Below, piece by piece: positions 46,201 through 55,053 of a DNA stretch of 64,000 bases; position 1 is the stretch's first letter; each line of letters starts with the position of its first letter. A program made the position numbers and the translations under genes. The notes beneath the pieces are model-generated. The model was given only the letters and a program-made list of their open reading frames with translations, did not search any database and was not told the origin of the DNA. Source of the stretch: Epibacterium sp. Ofav1-8 (GTDB lineage: Bacteria; Pseudomonadota; Alphaproteobacteria; Rhodobacterales; Rhodobacteraceae); assembly GCF_022348185.1 (NCBI RefSeq), contig NZ_JAKRFD010000002.1, positions 124,001 to 188,000 of the forward strand, in the 5' to 3' direction.

Positions 46201-46987
46201 TGAAGTTGATCTGCGCCAGTTCCCCAAGGGTCACCACCCGGTCGCCGTTGGTCTTGACCGGCAGGCCGTAGATGTCCTCGACGCTGTCAAAGGAAGACGG
46301 GATCTTCACCGAAAAGGTGCCCTGATCGCTCTCCACTTCGCCGGCGGCGATCAGCTGGTTGTTGTTCTGCACCACCGAGATCAGCTCGACCGCGGTGACA
46401 TTGTAGGATTCAAGCTTGAGCGGGTCGATCAGCACCTCGACCATTTCGTCGCGATTGCCCGCGATACCAGCCTCGAGCACCGCATCCAGCGCTTCGATGT
46501 CGTCCTGCAAATCCTTGGCCAGCCGGGCCATGGTGCGTTCGGGCACCGGACCCGACATGTTCACGATGACGATCGGGAATTCGGAGAAGTTGATCTCGTG
46601 GATGGCGTATTTCTCGGCGCCCTCGGGAAACTCCGCCTCGGCGGCATCCATCGCGTCGCGGACGTCGGCCATGACAGCGGTCTTGTCCCAGCCGAATTCA
46701 AACTCCAGCGCGACGCCGGCATAGCCTTCGGCCGCAGTGGCCGACATCTTGTCCAGGCCGTCCAGATCCGCCAGTTCGGTTTCCATTACCTTGACCAGCA
46801 GCGTTTCCGAATCCTCGGCGGAAATGCCGGGGAAGGGCACCGAAATGAACAGGGCGGGGATTTCAATGTCAGGCTCGCCTTCCTTGGGCAGGCTGACATA
46901 GGCAAAGCCCCCGACCAGCAGGGAAATCGCGATAAAGGCCAGGACCATCCTGGCACGATCTGCAGCCCAGTTGACGACGCCGATCAT
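43205..46987 (-). CDS. RND efflux permease, inner-membrane subunit
   Basis: A 1260-residue RND-family transporter (AcrB/MdtB-like), longer than the usual ~1050. The porter and first helices are normal (MVLAFIAISLLVGGFAYVSL; MLVDGAIVVVEYADKRISEG near residue 420). After the first membrane block, about residues 490-600 hold extra hydrophobic helices (VRAALVPLAIWGMFVGAMQL, FATLVGVAIFLLSAVAASVT) not present in AcrB. The C-terminal half is conventional (GIVALAGIVVNNNIVLIDTY). Export of drugs, metals or toxic organics is likely. It overlaps the adaptor gene by 4 bases (ATGA). Confidence 0.92.
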   Translation of the reverse strand: MIGVVNWAADRARMVLAFIAISLLVGGFAYVSLPKEGEPDIEIPALFISVPFPGISAEDSETLLVKVMETELADLDGLDKMSATAAEGYAGVALEFEFGWDKTAVMADVRDAMDAAEAEFPEGAEKYAIHEINFSEFPIVIVNMSGPVPERTMARLAKDLQDDIEALDAVLEAGIAGNRDEMVEVLIDPLKLESYNVTAVELISVVQNNNQLIAAGEVESDQGTFSVKIPSSFDSVEDIYGLPVKTNGDRVVTLGELAQINFTFEDRQGTARFNGNETVALQIVKRKGFNLIDTVDLVKETLAEAQAKWPPELQAAIEIGTSNDQSRVVGSMVSQLEGSVLTAVALVMIVVLAALGSRAALLVGFAIPTSFLLCFAFLALMGISISNIVMFGLILAVGMLVDGAIVVVEYADKRISEGTGPMHAYVEAAQRMFWPVVSSTATTLCAFLPMLFWPGVPGEFMGMLPVTLIFVLSASLVVALIYLPVMGGVTGRMSRAFGNASDALRHHLPWVVRAALVPLAIWGMFVGAMQLLNPAYLFANGAGLFATLVGVAIFLLSAVAASVTLGAAELQHRERRVEAGHRLGGFGWFIKLIVGNPVMPVVTLVVVGFGIMTVFGLFQTNNHGVEFFVESEPEQATAYVRARGNLSLHEKDEMVRATEDMIMRHPAVINVFSFAGEGGLNTDASGASTPPDTIGQVQFEIIPWEDRPTKTEPVFGGLFEREVTADEFDGDTVLEELTGLTDTLPGFEVEIKALEGGPASGKPVHLRIKGDDWEPLRAATDAARTKFEDTPGLTLIEDSLPLPGIDWEIDVDVAKAGRYGADVATVGAMVQLVTRGILLDTMRVDSSDEEIEIRLRLPEQQRVLSTLDTLKLRTEEGLVPLSNFVTRKPVPKLAEISRVEQQRYFDVKADVEPGLNRIMGTDADGEAISLAVVKQVTEGQTASDQAITLPSGAKAEIQSLTGAASADTLREAIADGETSIVPINSNERIAELTKWLETEPFDASIDWEWTGDQEEQEESGAFLMRAFAGALGLMFVILLAQFNSFYNSVLVLLAVVLSTTGVLIGMMVMQQPFSIIMTGTGIVALAGIVVNNNIVLIDTYQEFSQHMPRIEAIIRTAEARIRPVLLTTITTMAGLAPMMFGVSLDFFGGGYSIDSPTALWWKQLATAVVFGLGVATVLTLVVTPSLLAMRIWFSTYMAALGRLVARLTGGQGSRVARDTVLSRKARHLPMTEVHWTDDEPQDATDEPSAAAGSASLKAAE

Positions 46988-48249
46988 TCACTTGCCTCCC
47001 GGTACGTTGGGTTCAGGGCCACCCCTTCGGTGACAAAATCCTGTCCAACAACAATCACATCCGCCTGTTCCGGCAGACCGTCGAGCCAGACGCCAGCGGC
47101 CTCATCCCGCAACAGCGTCACCGGAACAAAACCGGCGGTGCGATCTGCACGGACCACGCGCACGCCCAGTTGCCCCTCGTTGTTCAGTGTCAGCGCCGAT
47201 TGCGGCAATTGATGGGCCTTGGCGCCTTCGGCGGCGATGGCGATTTCTGCGGTCTGGCCATCGCGAATGCTCAGGTCAGGGTTGGGCACGGTGACCTCCA
47301 CCTCGAATGTACGGGTGGTTTCATCCGCTGAGCGGCTGATGAAGGACACCTCGCCGGTGACCTGCTGGCCGGTTGCCAGTCGCGCACCGGCCCGCGCCCC
47401 CAGCGAGACCCGGTTGATCGCGGTTTCCGGCACATATCCCACCAGTTTGATGGTATCGAGCTGGATCACGGTGGCGCAGAGGGTGCCCGGCTGCAGCAGG
47501 CTGCCGACCTCGGCGGTATCGGATTCGAGTATACCATTGAACGGCGCGTGCAGCACCAGGCGATCCATCTCCTTTTCCGCGGCGGCCACGGCGGCCACGG
47601 CGGATTCGATCCCGGCGCGGGTGGATTCGAGCCCGCCTTCGGCTGAGGCGATCGCCGCCTGTGCGGTGCGCTCGGCCGCCTTGGCAGAGGCCAGGCGGGT
47701 TTCAGAGGCATAGCCCCCTTCCGAAAGCTTCTGTGCCGCGGTGAGGTTGATGCGCGCCTCTTCCAGCACCGCATGGGCTTCTTCCAGGCGGGCTTCGGCT
47801 TCTGGCATTTTGGCGCGGGCTTCGGCGAGGCGCGCGCGCGCCTCCTGCAACGAGGCCGGGCGGGTGCCGGGGTCCAGTTCACACAGCACATCGCCGCGGT
47901 CCACCGTCGCTCCCTTGCGCAGCGGATCGGAGATCACTGTCGAGGTGGTTTCAGCCATGACGTTGACCTCGCGCAGGGCACGGGTCTGGCCACGCAGCAC
48001 CACCGCGTTGTCGATGGCGCGGGCCGTGCTGTGCACGGCAACCACCGCCACTTGCGGCGGGCCGTCTGCCGTAGCATCGGGCCCTGCATCCGCGAGCGCG
48101 GTCTGCGCCGCCTCGGCAGCGGAGTCGGCCGCTTCCATGTCCGTCGTGTCCTCGCCGCGGGCGAAGGCCAACAGGCTGTCGCGCTCCATGACCACGGCAT
48201 AAAGGCTTGCGGTCACGACCAGGGCGGTCAGAGGGGGAATAATGCGCAT
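46984..48249 (-). CDS. RND periplasmic adaptor subunit (membrane fusion protein)
   Basis: A 421-residue adaptor with an N-terminal signal or anchor (MRIIPPLTALVVTASLYAVV). The lipoyl half-motif appears at RKGATVDRGDVLCELDPGTR, followed by an alpha-hairpin of Ala/Glu-rich coiled-coil (about residues 135-230) and LVLHAPFNGILESDTAEVGS. It connects the RND pump to an outer-membrane channel, which is not encoded here. Start MRIIPP is preferred to an ATG 19 codons upstream. The promoter region carries a palindromic operator. Confidence 0.9.
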   Translation of the reverse strand: MRIIPPLTALVVTASLYAVVMERDSLLAFARGEDTTDMEAADSAAEAAQTALADAGPDATADGPPQVAVVAVHSTARAIDNAVVLRGQTRALREVNVMAETTSTVISDPLRKGATVDRGDVLCELDPGTRPASLQEARARLAEARAKMPEAEARLEEAHAVLEEARINLTAAQKLSEGGYASETRLASAKAAERTAQAAIASAEGGLESTRAGIESAVAAVAAAEKEMDRLVLHAPFNGILESDTAEVGSLLQPGTLCATVIQLDTIKLVGYVPETAINRVSLGARAGARLATGQQVTGEVSFISRSADETTRTFEVEVTVPNPDLSIRDGQTAEIAIAAEGAKAHQLPQSALTLNNEGQLGVRVVRADRTAGFVPVTLLRDEAAGVWLDGLPEQADVIVVGQDFVTEGVALNPTYREASE

Positions 48250-48602
48250 GTTAAACGTCGTCTCCAGATTGAACACGTTTTTGTGAGTATAACCCCGTTT
48301 CGCCACGTCACACTGTGAAGCAGGTCACAGTGTAATGGTTTTCCGAAACACGTGCGCCGGGGCCCTTGATCCGGGCTCAGGTCTAAGCGGTCCCGGCGGC
48401 AAACAAAATGGTTCAGATTGCTCTTGTCACGCAAAATGACGCGAATGAGTGAAAATTCTCCCTGATCGAGCCGTTTCGCACCGGCAAATGGCAGGTTTTG
48501 TGCTCTTGTGCACAGGACTTGGCTTGTCTGAGTGCACAGGCTATGACACATCGTCAGGAAGAAATTTCGCCCCTTGGGGGCATCAGGGACAGAGGCCGTT
48601 TC
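48250..48602. other. Divergent promoter region, RND operon / yfgM-bamB-der
   Basis: About 350 bases separate the two divergent units. Besides the 24-base palindrome I see no gene or RNA structure. Both promoters should be here. Confidence 0.5.
48310..48333. promoter_or_regulatory. Palindromic operator in the RND promoter region
   Basis: ACACTGTGA-N6-TCACAGTGT is a perfect 9-bp inverted repeat, centred about 70 bases upstream of the adaptor start. The form suits a TetR- or MarR-type repressor dimer, but no regulator gene is adjacent. It is in the divergent region between the RND operon and the yfgM-like gene. Confidence 0.6.
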
Positions 48603-49277
48603 ATGAGCGATACCGACAGTTTCATCGATGAGGTGACGGAAGAGGTCCGCCGCGACCGTTTGTTCCTGCTGTTCAAGCGCTACGGCTGGATCGGCGCGGT
48701 TGTGGTGATCCTGATCGTGGGCGGCGCCGCTTGGCGCGAATACAGCCAGGCGCAGGCGCGCAGCCAGGCGCAGGACGTAGGGGACGCGATGACGGCGGCC
48801 CTCTCGGCGGATGCGGCAGCGGCCCGGGCCGATGGTCTGGCGCAGATCGAGGCGGGCAGCGCGGGCGCGCAGGCCGTAGTCGATATGGCCGAAGCAGCCG
48901 CACGCGTCGACGCCGGAAGCCCGCAAGAGGCGGTCGTGCTGCTGGACGGGATCGCGACCAATGGGGATCTGCCCCAGGTCTATCGCGATATTGCGGCCTT
49001 CAAATCGGTTCTGCTGCAGGCGGATACCATGTCGGCACAGGATCGCCGCCTGCGCCTGGAGGCACTCGCTGCCCCGGGTGGTACCTTGCAGTATCTGGCA
49101 GCCGAACAGCTGGCCTTGCTGGACATCGAGGCCGGTGACACCACGGCAGCGCTTGCCCGTCTGCAGGAGATCTCTGCTTCGGTCGGCGTGTCCCGGGACT
49201 TGCAAGAGCGGGTGTCTCAAGTGATTGTGGCTCTCGGCGGATCGCCCGAGGCGGATGCGCAGGACGGGGACGGGTAA
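48603..49277 (+). CDS. YfgM-like tetratricopeptide membrane protein
   Basis: A 224-residue protein with a cytoplasmic head (TDSFIDEVTEEVRRDRLFLL), one membrane helix (YGWIGAVVVILIVGGAAWRE) and a TPR-like periplasmic part. YfgM in E. coli is a SecYEG/PpiD-associated chaperone. Position directly before bamB and der matches the conserved gene order in proteobacteria. ATG 48603 is preferred because the helix follows correctly; upstream frame is not protein-like. Confidence 0.85.
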   Translation: MSDTDSFIDEVTEEVRRDRLFLLFKRYGWIGAVVVILIVGGAAWREYSQAQARSQAQDVGDAMTAALSADAAAARADGLAQIEAGSAGAQAVVDMAEAAARVDAGSPQEAVVLLDGIATNGDLPQVYRDIAAFKSVLLQADTMSAQDRRLRLEALAAPGGTLQYLAAEQLALLDIEAGDTTAALARLQEISASVGVSRDLQERVSQVIVALGGSPEADAQDGDG

Positions 49278-49347
49278 GCGCCGCTCTGGTTCGAGTGGTG
49301 ACGAGATCCGGAAGAAATGACCCAGGAATGATGACAGGGGCAGGGTG

Positions 49348-50670
49348 ATGACGGCAACTCCAGGTGGCTTTGGCCTCCGTGCAAGTGTAATGGCAACGGC
49401 GATTGCGGCGCTCCTGTTGGGATGCGCCGAACCGGAGGAAATCCTGCGCGGCCCGCGCGAAGATATCCGCGGCGGACAGAGCGGCGAGGTTGAAAACCAG
49501 GCGCGGGCGATTTCCCTGCCGCGTGCGGTCAATAATTCCTCCTGGACCCAGAGCCCGGGGCAGGCGGCAACCCGGACCACCCATGCGGCGCTGTCTGCGG
49601 CGCCCGCCCTGGTCTGGAGCACCAACATCGGCAGCGGCGACAGCCGCAAGCAGCGCATCACCGCAGCGCCGGTCGTTGGCGGTGGTCGCATCTACACGCT
49701 GGATGCCTCCTCTCAGGTGTCCGCAGTATCGCCTGCGGGTGCGGTTCTGTGGCAACGCGCGATCCTGCCGTCCAGCGATGGCGAGGGCGACGCCACCGGG
49801 GGCGGCATCGCCTATGCGGGCGGTGTTGTCTATGTGTCCTCCGGGTTTGGCATTCTGACCGCGCTGGATGCGGAGACCGGCCAGCAGATCTGGCGTCAGG
49901 AGTTGGGCGCCACCGGATCCGGCAACCCGACGATTCGCGATGGGCTGCTGTATCTTGTGGCGGGTGATGACACCGCCTGGGTCATTGATACCAAGGATGG
50001 CCGCATTGCCTGGCAGTTGGAAGCCAGCCCCAGTGCGTCGAACATCCTCGGCGCTCCGGCGCCCGTGGTCGGGCCGGAGATTTCGGTCTTTGCCTTCGGC
50101 TCCGGCGATCTGATCGGGACCTTCCGGCGCGGCGGGTTCCGCCGCTGGATCGCATCGGTTTCCGGCGCGCGCACCGGCAGCGCGATTTCGCAGATCAGCG
50201 ATGTCACCGGCGCGCCCTTCCTGGATGGCAATCGTGTCTATGTGGGCAACCATTCGGGACGTACAGCGGCCTTTGACGTGAACTCCGGCGAACGGCTCTG
50301 GACAGCGTTTGAGGGCACCTTCGGCCCCCTCTGGGTGGCCGGCGGCAGCGTGTTCTTTGTGAGTGACCGCAACAGGTTGATGCGTCTTGGAGCCAATGAT
50401 GGCACAGCCATCTGGTCGGTGGACCTGCCGGGTTACGTCAAGGACAAGCCGCGCAAGCGTGCCGAAATCGTGGCGCATCATGGTCCGATCTTAGCGGGCG
50501 GGCAATTGGTGGTAGCCTCCAATGACGGCCGCCTGCGGTTCTTTGATCCGGTGGACGGCAGCCTCAACCGCAGTATCGAGGTCAAAGGGGGCGCTTCGAC
50601 AGAGCCGGTCGTCGCCAACGGCACGCTCTACGTGGTGACGTCGGACGGTGAACTTGCGGCGTTTCGCTAA
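49348..50670 (+). CDS. bamB: BamB-like outer-membrane assembly lipoprotein
   Basis: A 440-residue PQQ-like beta-propeller with a lipobox (IAALLLGCAEPEE), so it should be a lipoprotein. Propeller blades recur as VYTLDASSQVSAVSP-type and GQQIWRQELG-type repeats. BamB serves the BAM complex that inserts beta-barrels. I start at ATG 49348; an overlapping GTG at 49345 is equally possible. It lies between the yfgM-like gene and der. Confidence 0.88.
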   Translation: MTATPGGFGLRASVMATAIAALLLGCAEPEEILRGPREDIRGGQSGEVENQARAISLPRAVNNSSWTQSPGQAATRTTHAALSAAPALVWSTNIGSGDSRKQRITAAPVVGGGRIYTLDASSQVSAVSPAGAVLWQRAILPSSDGEGDATGGGIAYAGGVVYVSSGFGILTALDAETGQQIWRQELGATGSGNPTIRDGLLYLVAGDDTAWVIDTKDGRIAWQLEASPSASNILGAPAPVVGPEISVFAFGSGDLIGTFRRGGFRRWIASVSGARTGSAISQISDVTGAPFLDGNRVYVGNHSGRTAAFDVNSGERLWTAFEGTFGPLWVAGGSVFFVSDRNRLMRLGANDGTAIWSVDLPGYVKDKPRKRAEIVAHHGPILAGGQLVVASNDGRLRFFDPVDGSLNRSIEVKGGASTEPVVANGTLYVVTSDGELAAFR

Positions 50671-50863
50671 CCTGTTGACGCTGCAACAGTGAGGTGTTGC
50701 GCTGCGCTTTGCGCATCGCGAGGGGGCGGGAGCGCTCCGCTCTGACTGGCAGACCTGACGACATCCGGGAGGCAGAGCTCCGGAGACCGCGAATTTATTT
50801 ACTGGCGTGCGGGCCAAAGATAGGGTATCCGCGCGGTTCACCAATCACGGAAAGTCCGGAGCC

Positions 50864-52342
50864 ATGTCCTTTACGCTCGCCATTGTGGGGCGCCCGAATG
50901 TGGGCAAGTCCACCTTGTTCAACCGTCTTGTCGGCAAGAAACTGGCGCTGGTCGACGACCAGCCCGGTGTCACGCGCGACCTGCGCGAGGGCGAGGCGCG
51001 GCTGGGCGACCTGCGGTTCACGGTGATCGACAGCGCCGGTCTGGAGGACGCCACCGACAACAGTCTCGAGGGCCGCATGCGGCGCTTGACCGAACGGGCG
51101 GTGGAAATGGCGGATGTCTGCCTGTTCATGATCGATGCGCGCGTCGGCGTGACCCCGACGGATGAGATCTTTGCCGAGATCCTGCGCAAGAAATCGGCGC
51201 ATGTGATCCTGGCCGCCAACAAATCCGAGGGCTCCGCCGCCGATGCAGGCGTGCTGGAGGCCTATGGGCTGGGGCTTGGCGAGCCGATCCGCATGTCCGG
51301 TGAACATGGCGAAGGCATGAACGACCTTTATTCGGAACTCCTCCCGGTGTCGGAGAAGTTTGAGAAACTGGCCGAAGAGACCGCTCCCCTCACGGATGTC
51401 CTGTTGGACGAAGATGCGGACGCGGACTTCAACGCGGGTGAAGAGATCGCCGCAACACCTGTTCCGACAATGGAAAAACCGCTTCAGGTGGCGGTCGTGG
51501 GGCGGCCCAATGCGGGCAAGTCGACCCTCATCAACAAGATCCTCGGCGAAGACCGTCTGCTGACCGGACCGGAGGCAGGGATCACCCGTGACGCCATCAG
51601 TCTCAAGATCGACTGGTCCGGAACACCCATGCGGATCTTTGACACCGCCGGCATGCGCAAGAAGGCCAAGGTCCAGGAAAAGATCGAGAAGCTCTCGGTC
51701 TCGGACGGTCTGCGGGCGGTGAAATTTGCCGAGGTCGTGGTGGTGCTGCTGGATGCTGCGATCCCGTTTGAACAGCAGGATCTGCGCATTGCCGACCTAG
51801 CCGCGCGCGAGGGGCGTGCGGTGGTGATCGCGGTCAACAAATGGGACATCGAGGACGAGAAGCAGGACAAGCTCAAGGCGCTCAAGGAAGCCTTCGAGCG
51901 GCTGTTGCCGCAATTGCGCGGCGCGCCGCTGATCACGGTGTCGGCCAAGACCGGGCGGGGGCTGGAGCGCCTGCATGACGCAATCATGCGCGCCCATGAT
52001 GTCTGGAACCGCCGGGTGCCGACAGCGGCCCTGAACCGCTGGCTTGCGGGCATGCTGGAACAGCACCCGCCGCCCGCCCCCCAAGGCAAGCGGATCAAGC
52101 TGCGCTACATGACGCAGGCCAAGACCCGGCCGCCCGGATTCGTGGTGATGTGTTCGCACCCGGACAAGATGCCCGAGAGCTACAATCGGTATCTGATCAA
52201 CGGGTTGCGCGATGATTTTGACATGCCGGGCACGCCGATCCGCTTGACCCTGCGGGGGCAGGGCGACAAGAATCCCTACAAGGGCAAGAAGAAAGCGACC
52301 CCGTCGCGCCTGCGTAAACATCTCGACGGTCGCAAGAGCTGA
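50864..52342 (+). CDS. der: GTPase Der (EngA)
   Basis: A 492-residue ribosome-assembly GTPase with two tandem G domains. The first P-loop, GRPNVGKST, is near residue 10 and the second, GRPNAGKST, near residue 212; both have DTAG/DSAG and NK-D motifs (AANKSE, AVNKWD). A KH-like C-terminal domain follows and ends in a Lys/Arg-rich tail. An acidic spacer ([13 protein letters not shown]) separates the domains. Start ATG 50864 has GGAG very close. Confidence 0.96.
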   Translation: MSFTLAIVGRPNVGKSTLFNRLVGKKLALVDDQPGVTRDLREGEARLGDLRFTVIDSAGLEDATDNSLEGRMRRLTERAVEMADVCLFMIDARVGVTPTDEIFAEILRKKSAHVILAANKSEGSAADAGVLEAYGLGLGEPIRMSGEHGEGMNDLYSELLPVSEKFEKLAEETAPLTDVLLDEDADADFNAGEEIAATPVPTMEKPLQVAVVGRPNAGKSTLINKILGEDRLLTGPEAGITRDAISLKIDWSGTPMRIFDTAGMRKKAKVQEKIEKLSVSDGLRAVKFAEVVVVLLDAAIPFEQQDLRIADLAAREGRAVVIAVNKWDIEDEKQDKLKALKEAFERLLPQLRGAPLITVSAKTGRGLERLHDAIMRAHDVWNRRVPTAALNRWLAGMLEQHPPPAPQGKRIKLRYMTQAKTRPPGFVVMCSHPDKMPESYNRYLINGLRDDFDMPGTPIRLTLRGQGDKNPYKGKKKATPSRLRKHLDGRKS

Positions 52343-52382
52343 TCCCGGCTGGCGCGGCACCACTAACAGGAGACCGCGCCAC

Positions 52383-53033
52383 ATGACCTGGCCCTTTGGC
52401 ATTCAGGACCTGATCCGGGAATTCATCACGCTTTTTGTGGTGATCGACCCGGTTGGCAGCATTCCCGTCTTTCTGTTTGCCACTGCCGCGGTGCCGCAGC
52501 GGCTGCACCGGTCCTTTGCGCTGCGGGCGGTCTTGGTGTCCGCGCTGGTGCTCGGGTTGTTTCTGGTGCTGGGGCAGATCATCCTCGAGGGCATCGGGCT
52601 GCGTCTCGGCGCGTTTCAGATTGCCGGCGGCATTGTGCTGTTCCTCTTTGCGCTCAGCATGATCTTTGGCGAGACCAAGGCCGCCAGCGAAATCAAGGAA
52701 GCCGAGAGCGAAGACCTGTCGGGGGCGGTGTTCCCGCTGGCGATCCCGTCGATCGCCTCTCCCGGGGCGATCCTCGCGGTGGTGATCCTGACCGACAACC
52801 ATTCGACAGGTATCGTGGAACAGGCCATGACCGCCGGTGTTCTGGCGCTGGTCCTGGTCGTCACCTTCGTGCTGCTTCTGCTGGCCAGCAAGATCCAGCG
52901 CTGGATCGGTCAGACCGGGGTGAGCGTCATCAGCCGGGTCATGGGGCTGATCCTGGCGACGGTCGCGGTGGATGCGGTGTTGCAGGGGCTCGAACAGATG
53001 GGCGTTCTGGCATTGTCCGCTGCACCCGTCTGA
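52383..53033 (+). CDS. MarC-family inner-membrane protein
   Basis: A 216-residue protein with six predicted helices. The start (IREFITLFVVIDPVGSIPVF) and LAIPSIASPGAILAVVIL are characteristic of the MarC family. Its transport function is unknown, and a role in multidrug resistance has not been supported. GGAG lies about 10 bases before the start. It begins 40 bases after der. Confidence 0.9.
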   Translation: MTWPFGIQDLIREFITLFVVIDPVGSIPVFLFATAAVPQRLHRSFALRAVLVSALVLGLFLVLGQIILEGIGLRLGAFQIAGGIVLFLFALSMIFGETKAASEIKEAESEDLSGAVFPLAIPSIASPGAILAVVILTDNHSTGIVEQAMTAGVLALVLVVTFVLLLLASKIQRWIGQTGVSVISRVMGLILATVAVDAVLQGLEQMGVLALSAAPV

Positions 53034-53205
53034 CCACAGGCTGTGCAACTTTGGCGTGTACCTGTGTGGCAAACACCTGCGCGGCGGGCATTTTTCCGCT
53101 GCGGCCTCTTGTCTTAGAGCGTATACATATTAACTGAGCAGGGTGCATTTTCACCACCAGCCTGCCGTCACGCAGGCGTCACAGAGCGTATTTATGGGGT
53201 CAGAC

Positions 53206-54159
53206 ATGGATCTGAGAGCCTACACACGCCAGTACACGCAAAAAGACAACCGGCTTGCCGCGTTGAGCTATTTTGGCACATTTGCGGTCTATTTCACGAC
53301 GCTGTATCTGGCGATTTCCTATTCCCACCTGTGGTTTGTCATGTGGCCCGCGGGCATCGTTTTTGCCTTTTGCGCGGTGCGGCTGTACGTGCTGCAACAT
53401 GACACCGGCCACCATTCGCTGTTCGAGACCCGTTCCCAGAACGAATGGGCCGGGCATGGGCTCTCGCCCTTCACCTTTGCCCCGTTTGAGGTGATGAAGC
53501 AGAACCACAACCTGCACCATGCCAATGTCGGCAATCTGGAGCACCGCGAAACCGGTGAAATTCACACCATGACGGTGGCGGAATGGGCACGGGCGGGGTT
53601 CTGGGAGCGGCTGCAATATCGGCTCTATCGCAATCCTTTTGTGCTGGTGCCGCTGGGGGCGGCCTTCACCTATTTCATCCGCTATCGCTGGCCGAAGAAT
53701 ACGCTCGAATTCGGGGTGATGCCGGTGCTGTTGCACAATCTGGCCATCGTGGCGTGGCTCTATCTGCTGTATCTGGTGGCGGGCAGCGAGGGGTTGCTGA
53801 TCTGGCTTGGGTTTTCTTTCCTGGGCGGCATGATCGGGGTGTTTCTGGTCTATCTGCAGCATAATTTCGAGGACACCTATTGGGATCGCCGACCGGAGCT
53901 TGATCCCCGCGTGGCCGCCTTGCAGGGGTCGTCCTGTCTGGATTTTGGCTGGTTCTTCGATTTTGCCGTGGCCAATATCACCCTGCATGACATCCACCAT
54001 TTCAACGCTCGCATCCCCAGTTATCGGCTACGTCAGTGCCACTACAACCTGCCCGAGGACATGGCGCCGCGTCGGATCAAGTTTGTCGAGGCCCTGCGGG
54101 CGCTGGGGTTGAAGCTGTGGGACGAGGATCAAAAACGTCTCGTGCCGTTTCCCAGCTGA
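53206..54159 (+). CDS. Fatty acid desaturase
   Basis: A 317-residue membrane di-iron desaturase. The three histidine boxes are HDTGHH, HNLHH and HDIHHF, in the order and spacing of omega-6-type acyl-lipid desaturases. Membrane helices alternate with them. It probably adjusts membrane fluidity. The start is uncertain: ATG 53206 has GGGGT upstream, while ATG 53194 is 12 bases earlier. A 170-base gap before it should contain its promoter. Confidence 0.9.
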   Translation: MDLRAYTRQYTQKDNRLAALSYFGTFAVYFTTLYLAISYSHLWFVMWPAGIVFAFCAVRLYVLQHDTGHHSLFETRSQNEWAGHGLSPFTFAPFEVMKQNHNLHHANVGNLEHRETGEIHTMTVAEWARAGFWERLQYRLYRNPFVLVPLGAAFTYFIRYRWPKNTLEFGVMPVLLHNLAIVAWLYLLYLVAGSEGLLIWLGFSFLGGMIGVFLVYLQHNFEDTYWDRRPELDPRVAALQGSSCLDFGWFFDFAVANITLHDIHHFNARIPSYRLRQCHYNLPEDMAPRRIKFVEALRALGLKLWDEDQKRLVPFPS

Positions 54160-54269
54160 CCTGTCGCCGTTCTCCACACGGGGGCAAACGATGGGTTGGA
54201 CATGATGGGAAGACGCCGCTAACCTCTTGATCCGAAGGAAACGTTTTTTCTTGGAGGCCGAACCCACCT

Positions 54270-54950
54270 ATGACCCCGATATTGAAACTCCCCGGTGTGG
54301 GGCCCGCGCTGGCAAAGCTGCTCCAGGATCATGGCATCAAATCTGTCGAGGATCTGTCGCGCCGTTCGGATGCGGAACTCAGCAAGATACCCGGGCTCGG
54401 CTCCAGTCGGATTGCCAAGATGAAGGCCGCATCGGCGGAACTCCTCGGGGCGGCGGCGCCAACCGCTGACACACAGGCAGCGCCAGCGGCAAAATCCGGT
54501 ACCGCCGCCTCGCGCGGTGCGGCCAAACCCGCCAGCCCGCGCAAACCACGGACCGTCCGGACACCTGCGGTGAAACCGGAAACCGTGGCGGCTGCTAAAA
54601 CCGCCGCAACCGAGGCCGCCGAGACGGTGAAGTCCGGGGTTGATACCGCTGCCGAGCAGGGGCGCGAGGGGGTCGACAGTGCCGTCGCCGCTGCCGAGGC
54701 CGCACGCCTTGCCGCGGAGGCCAAGGCGGCAAAGGCCGAAGCCAAGGCCGCAAAAGCCGCCAAGAAGGCAAAGGCCCTGATGGCCGAATTCGCCGCCGCC
54801 AAGGCCAAGGCGAAATCAAAGGCCAAAAAGGAAAAGAACAAGGCCAAGAAGGAGATCGCCAAGGAAAAGGTCAAGGCGAAGAAAATCCTCTCCGACAAGG
54901 CCGATCCGAAGAAAAAGAAGAAAGACAAGAAGAGCAAGAAAGACAAGTAA
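54270..54950 (+). CDS. Helix-hairpin-helix protein with histone H1-like tail
   Basis: A 226-residue basic protein. Residues 1-60 contain two helix-hairpin-helix motifs (LPGVGPALAKLLQDHGIKSV; IPGLGSSRIAKMKA), a DNA-binding fold. Residues about 60-120 are Ala/Pro/Thr-rich, and about 130-226 are Lys/Ala-rich (AKAAKAEAKAAKAAKKAKAL and similar), resembling histone H1 or bacterial H1-like (Hc1/AlgP) tails. A nucleoid-associated role is inferred. The AAAK-type repeats raise recombination risk and may vary in copy number. A bidirectional terminator follows. Confidence 0.7.
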   Translation: MTPILKLPGVGPALAKLLQDHGIKSVEDLSRRSDAELSKIPGLGSSRIAKMKAASAELLGAAAPTADTQAAPAAKSGTAASRGAAKPASPRKPRTVRTPAVKPETVAAAKTAATEAAETVKSGVDTAAEQGREGVDSAVAAAEAARLAAEAKAAKAEAKAAKAAKKAKALMAEFAAAKAKAKSKAKKEKNKAKKEIAKEKVKAKKILSDKADPKKKKKDKKSKKDK

Positions 54951-54987
54951 CGTCAGGGCCTGGCGTCGTTTTCTTTTTGCATCTCGT

Positions 54988-55019
54988 AAAAAACCGGCAC
55001 CTTCGGGCGCCGGTTTTTC
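54988..55019. terminator. Bidirectional terminator between the H1-like gene and serS
   Basis: AAAAACCGGC (54989-54998) and GCCGGTTTTT (55009-55018) form a 10-bp stem, with an inner CC/GG and a TTCG loop. T-runs on both strands make it work for both convergent genes. Confidence 0.9.
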
Positions 55020-55053
55020 TGTATGGTTTGCGTGGGTGCCGGGCCTCTGGCCC

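Noticed and set aside
44693-47212. 839-codon forward frame opposite the RND genes
   Set aside because: Composition rich in His, Arg, Gln and Gly; it is an antisense shadow of the pump and adaptor.
54780-54950. Lys-rich tail as a sequencing or frame artefact
   Set aside because: The tail is in frame from the HhH domain to a normal stop with Lys codons AAG and AAA in the local usage, and a terminator follows; it looks genuine.
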